Source of the DNA: Bryobacterales bacterium
GTDB lineage: Bacteria > Acidobacteriota > Terriglobia > Bryobacterales > Bryobacteraceae
DNA: 16,124 nucleotides
Direction: 5' to 3'
Assembly: GCA_003142355.1 (NCBI GenBank)
Contig: PLMF01000332.1
Span: 419 to 16,542 of the forward strand
In this document: positions 15,161-16,124 of the stretch, in pieces
How the letters are laid out: every line of letters begins with the position of its first letter
How positions within the stretch are numbered: position 1 is the first letter of the stretch
Translations under genes and position numbers: made by a program
Notes under the pieces: model-generated
What the model saw: only the letters and a program-made list of their open reading frames with translations
The model's database searches: none
What the model was told of the DNA's origin: nothing

Positions 15161-15763
15161 CTACGCTGGCTTCGGCCTTCGCCGGGCAATCTCGTCGGTA
15201 TAGGCGCGCGTCAGCCGCTCCACCCGGTCCCGCAGCCCGGCGCAGATGATCTCCGGGTTGAGCGCCCGTAGCTCCTCATCCGATAGCTCCGCGAAGTGCG
15301 TTCTCCAATCGGCTTCCAGATCCGCGTTGAAGATCTCCTTGTCGAGCACGCTGATGGCTTTGAGGTTGAGCGAGGCCGGAACCAGAGCGCGGTATTCGTC
15401 GAAGTGCTGCACGTCCTCATTCCGCGGATCGGGCGAGGCCACGGAGAGATGGCAGGGTATCCCGGCGGCCCGCAAGACCTCACGGGCGCGCTCCGCGTCG
15501 TGCGCGTGGTCCGAGCCCGGGACCGCCGTGAAGGAGCACGGGCAAGCGGCGTACTCCATCCAATCGGGCTCCACCTCGAAGCTGTCCTCTACGTCCTCCT
15601 CCGCCGGTAGAGGCCCGGCGTCTGCCGAGAGACCTCTTTTCGCAAACTCGCTCTCGTAGCATCTCCGCGCGGCATCTGTCAGATTGGCCGGATCGATCTC
15701 CGCAAGCATCTCGTCGGAGAGGGACGCGTAGTACTGGCGCAATTCGTCGGGCGTAACCTGCAA
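15161..15763 (-). CDS. DUF2007-like hypothetical protein with repeated end motifs
   Basis: This 200-residue acidic, soluble protein has no signal peptide. Its middle (about residues 76-130; containing DAERAREVLRAAGIPCHLSV) resembles the small DUF2007 'putative signal transducing' domain; no function is established. The two ends are alike. Residues 11-45 read YASLSDEMLAEIDPANL and then RRCYESEFAKRGL; residues 156-197 read FAELSDEELRALNPEII and then RAYTDEIARRR. This suggests an internal duplication flanking the central domain. Translation starts at TTG, supported by an 11-nt Shine-Dalgarno match 7 nt upstream. It is the first gene of a probable two-gene unit with the enolase-superfamily gene. 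Confidence 0.72.
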   Translation of the reverse strand: MQVTPDELRQYYASLSDEMLAEIDPANLTDAARRCYESEFAKRGLSADAGPLPAEEDVEDSFEVEPDWMEYAACPCSFTAVPGSDHAHDAERAREVLRAAGIPCHLSVASPDPRNEDVQHFDEYRALVPASLNLKAISVLDKEIFNADLEADWRTHFAELSDEELRALNPEIICAGLRDRVERLTRAYTDEIARRRPKPA

Positions 15764-15764
15764 C

Positions 15765-15775
15765 GGATCACCTCC
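15765..15775 (-). promoter_or_regulatory. Unusually long Shine-Dalgarno sequence before a TTG start
   Basis: On the minus strand GGAGGTGATCC precedes the TTG at 15763-15761; its GGAGG core (15775-15771) is 7 nt from the start. The 11 bases are fully complementary to the conserved 3' end of 16S rRNA (plus strand here reads GGATCACCTCC). This decides the start codon and may compensate for the weak TTG. Confidence 0.8.
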
Positions 15776-15824
15776 AGTCGAATATTAGGACATTTCCAGC
15801 CAGGACGCCAGATCCAACCAGGTG

Positions 15825-15844
15825 GGGCATGCTTTAGCTTGCCC
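15825..15844. repeat. Small hairpin in the divergent intergenic gap
   Basis: GGGCA (15825-15829) pairs with TGCCC (15840-15844), with an inner GC/GC pair closing a TTTA loop; TTT follows on the plus strand. Further right, CCCCTATCGGGG (15924-15935) is another palindrome, related to the CCCCTACCGGGG at 9930-9941. The gap (15764-15952) should hold promoters for both divergent genes, but I see no convincing −35/−10 pair. Confidence 0.45.
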
Positions 15845-15982
15845 TTTGTCTTCCCCAGCCAGCACCGCTCCGCCTGGTATGTGCCAACACTCAGATTTAC
15901 GTCGCGCCCCCCCCGGGTTCCAACCCCTATCGGGGCCGGAGCGCCGCGTGATATGTTTCAAAAAGTGGCTGCCTCCTGCCTC

Positions 15983-16124
15983 ATGGCCCGCTTCAGATTC
16001 ACCATCGCCCTGCTCGTCTTCCTCGCAACCGCGCACGCCCAGACCGTCGCGAGTGCCGTTCGAGGGGTCATTGCGGACCCCGGCGGCGGGCACGTGCCGG
16101 CGGCAACGGTGACCTTGACCAGCC
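15983..16124 (+). CDS. Partial Oar/TonB-receptor-like protein, 5' end
   Basis: Only the first 47 codons are in the window. MARFRFTIALLVFLATAHA is a Sec signal peptide with a likely AHA-Q cleavage site. The mature start, QTVASAVRGVIADPGGGHVPAATVTLTS, is the typical opening of the carboxypeptidase-regulatory-like (Cna-B type) domain at the front of the large Oar-like TonB-dependent outer-membrane receptors abundant in Acidobacteriota. An in-frame ATG at 15953 would add ten residues; I chose 15983 because it gives the cleaner signal peptide, but neither has a good Shine-Dalgarno sequence. The bulk of the protein, including plug and barrel, lies beyond the edge, so the receptor assignment rests on the N-terminus only. 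Confidence 0.7.
   Translation, partial: MARFRFTIALLVFLATAHAQTVASAVRGVIADPGGGHVPAATVTLTS

Overview
The window looks like chromosomal DNA of a GC-rich soil-type bacterium, most likely an Acidobacteriota member of the Solibacter/Bryobacterales kind. The pointers are a Tat-exported dapA-like protein and a Tat-exported enolase-superfamily protein, the start of an Oar/TonB-receptor-like protein with an N-terminal carboxypeptidase-regulatory-type domain, a small 'STGPRTPEGK' family protein, and many GC-rich palindromic repeats between genes. This placement is inference from gene content; no rRNA or marker gene is present.

Left part (1-7629, all minus strand): a complete type I restriction-modification operon read right to left, hsdM, hsdS, hsdR, then a DUF45/YgjP-type zinc metallopeptidase gene. 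Every junction overlaps (10, 4 and 1 nt), so the four genes look translationally coupled and the peptidase looks like part of the system. Beyond it, at the left edge, is the 5' end of a small gene of the 'STGPRTPEGK' family.

Middle (7630-10068, plus strand): an orphan XRE-type HTH antitoxin-like reading frame that lacks any ATG/GTG/TTG start, an ACT-domain regulatory protein, a strong intergenic hairpin, and a LysE-family exporter. The exporter's 3' end appears to run out of frame into a decapitated UPF0175-type antitoxin remnant (9551-9718). A 350-bp gene-free stretch follows. It holds a compound palindromic repeat: two diverged copies of one hairpin-plus-tail unit facing each other around a 16-bp inverted repeat.

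Right part (10069-16124): a plus-strand cluster of a GT39 (ArnT-like) membrane glycosyltransferase, a GRP-type sugar transporter and a Tat-exported DapA-family lyase/aldolase-like protein, spaced by 3 and 7 nt. It converges on a minus-strand pair: a DUF2007-like protein followed by a Tat-exported mandelate-racemase-type enolase-superfamily enzyme. The convergent gap carries two mutually inverted copies of an 18-bp palindrome, probably acting as a two-way terminator. A sugar transporter, an enolase-superfamily dehydratase/epimerase and a DapA-type aldolase/lyase together suggest sugar-acid metabolism, unusually with both enzymes predicted to be outside the cytoplasm. At the right edge the 5' end of a TonB-receptor-like gene begins, divergent from the DUF2007-like gene.
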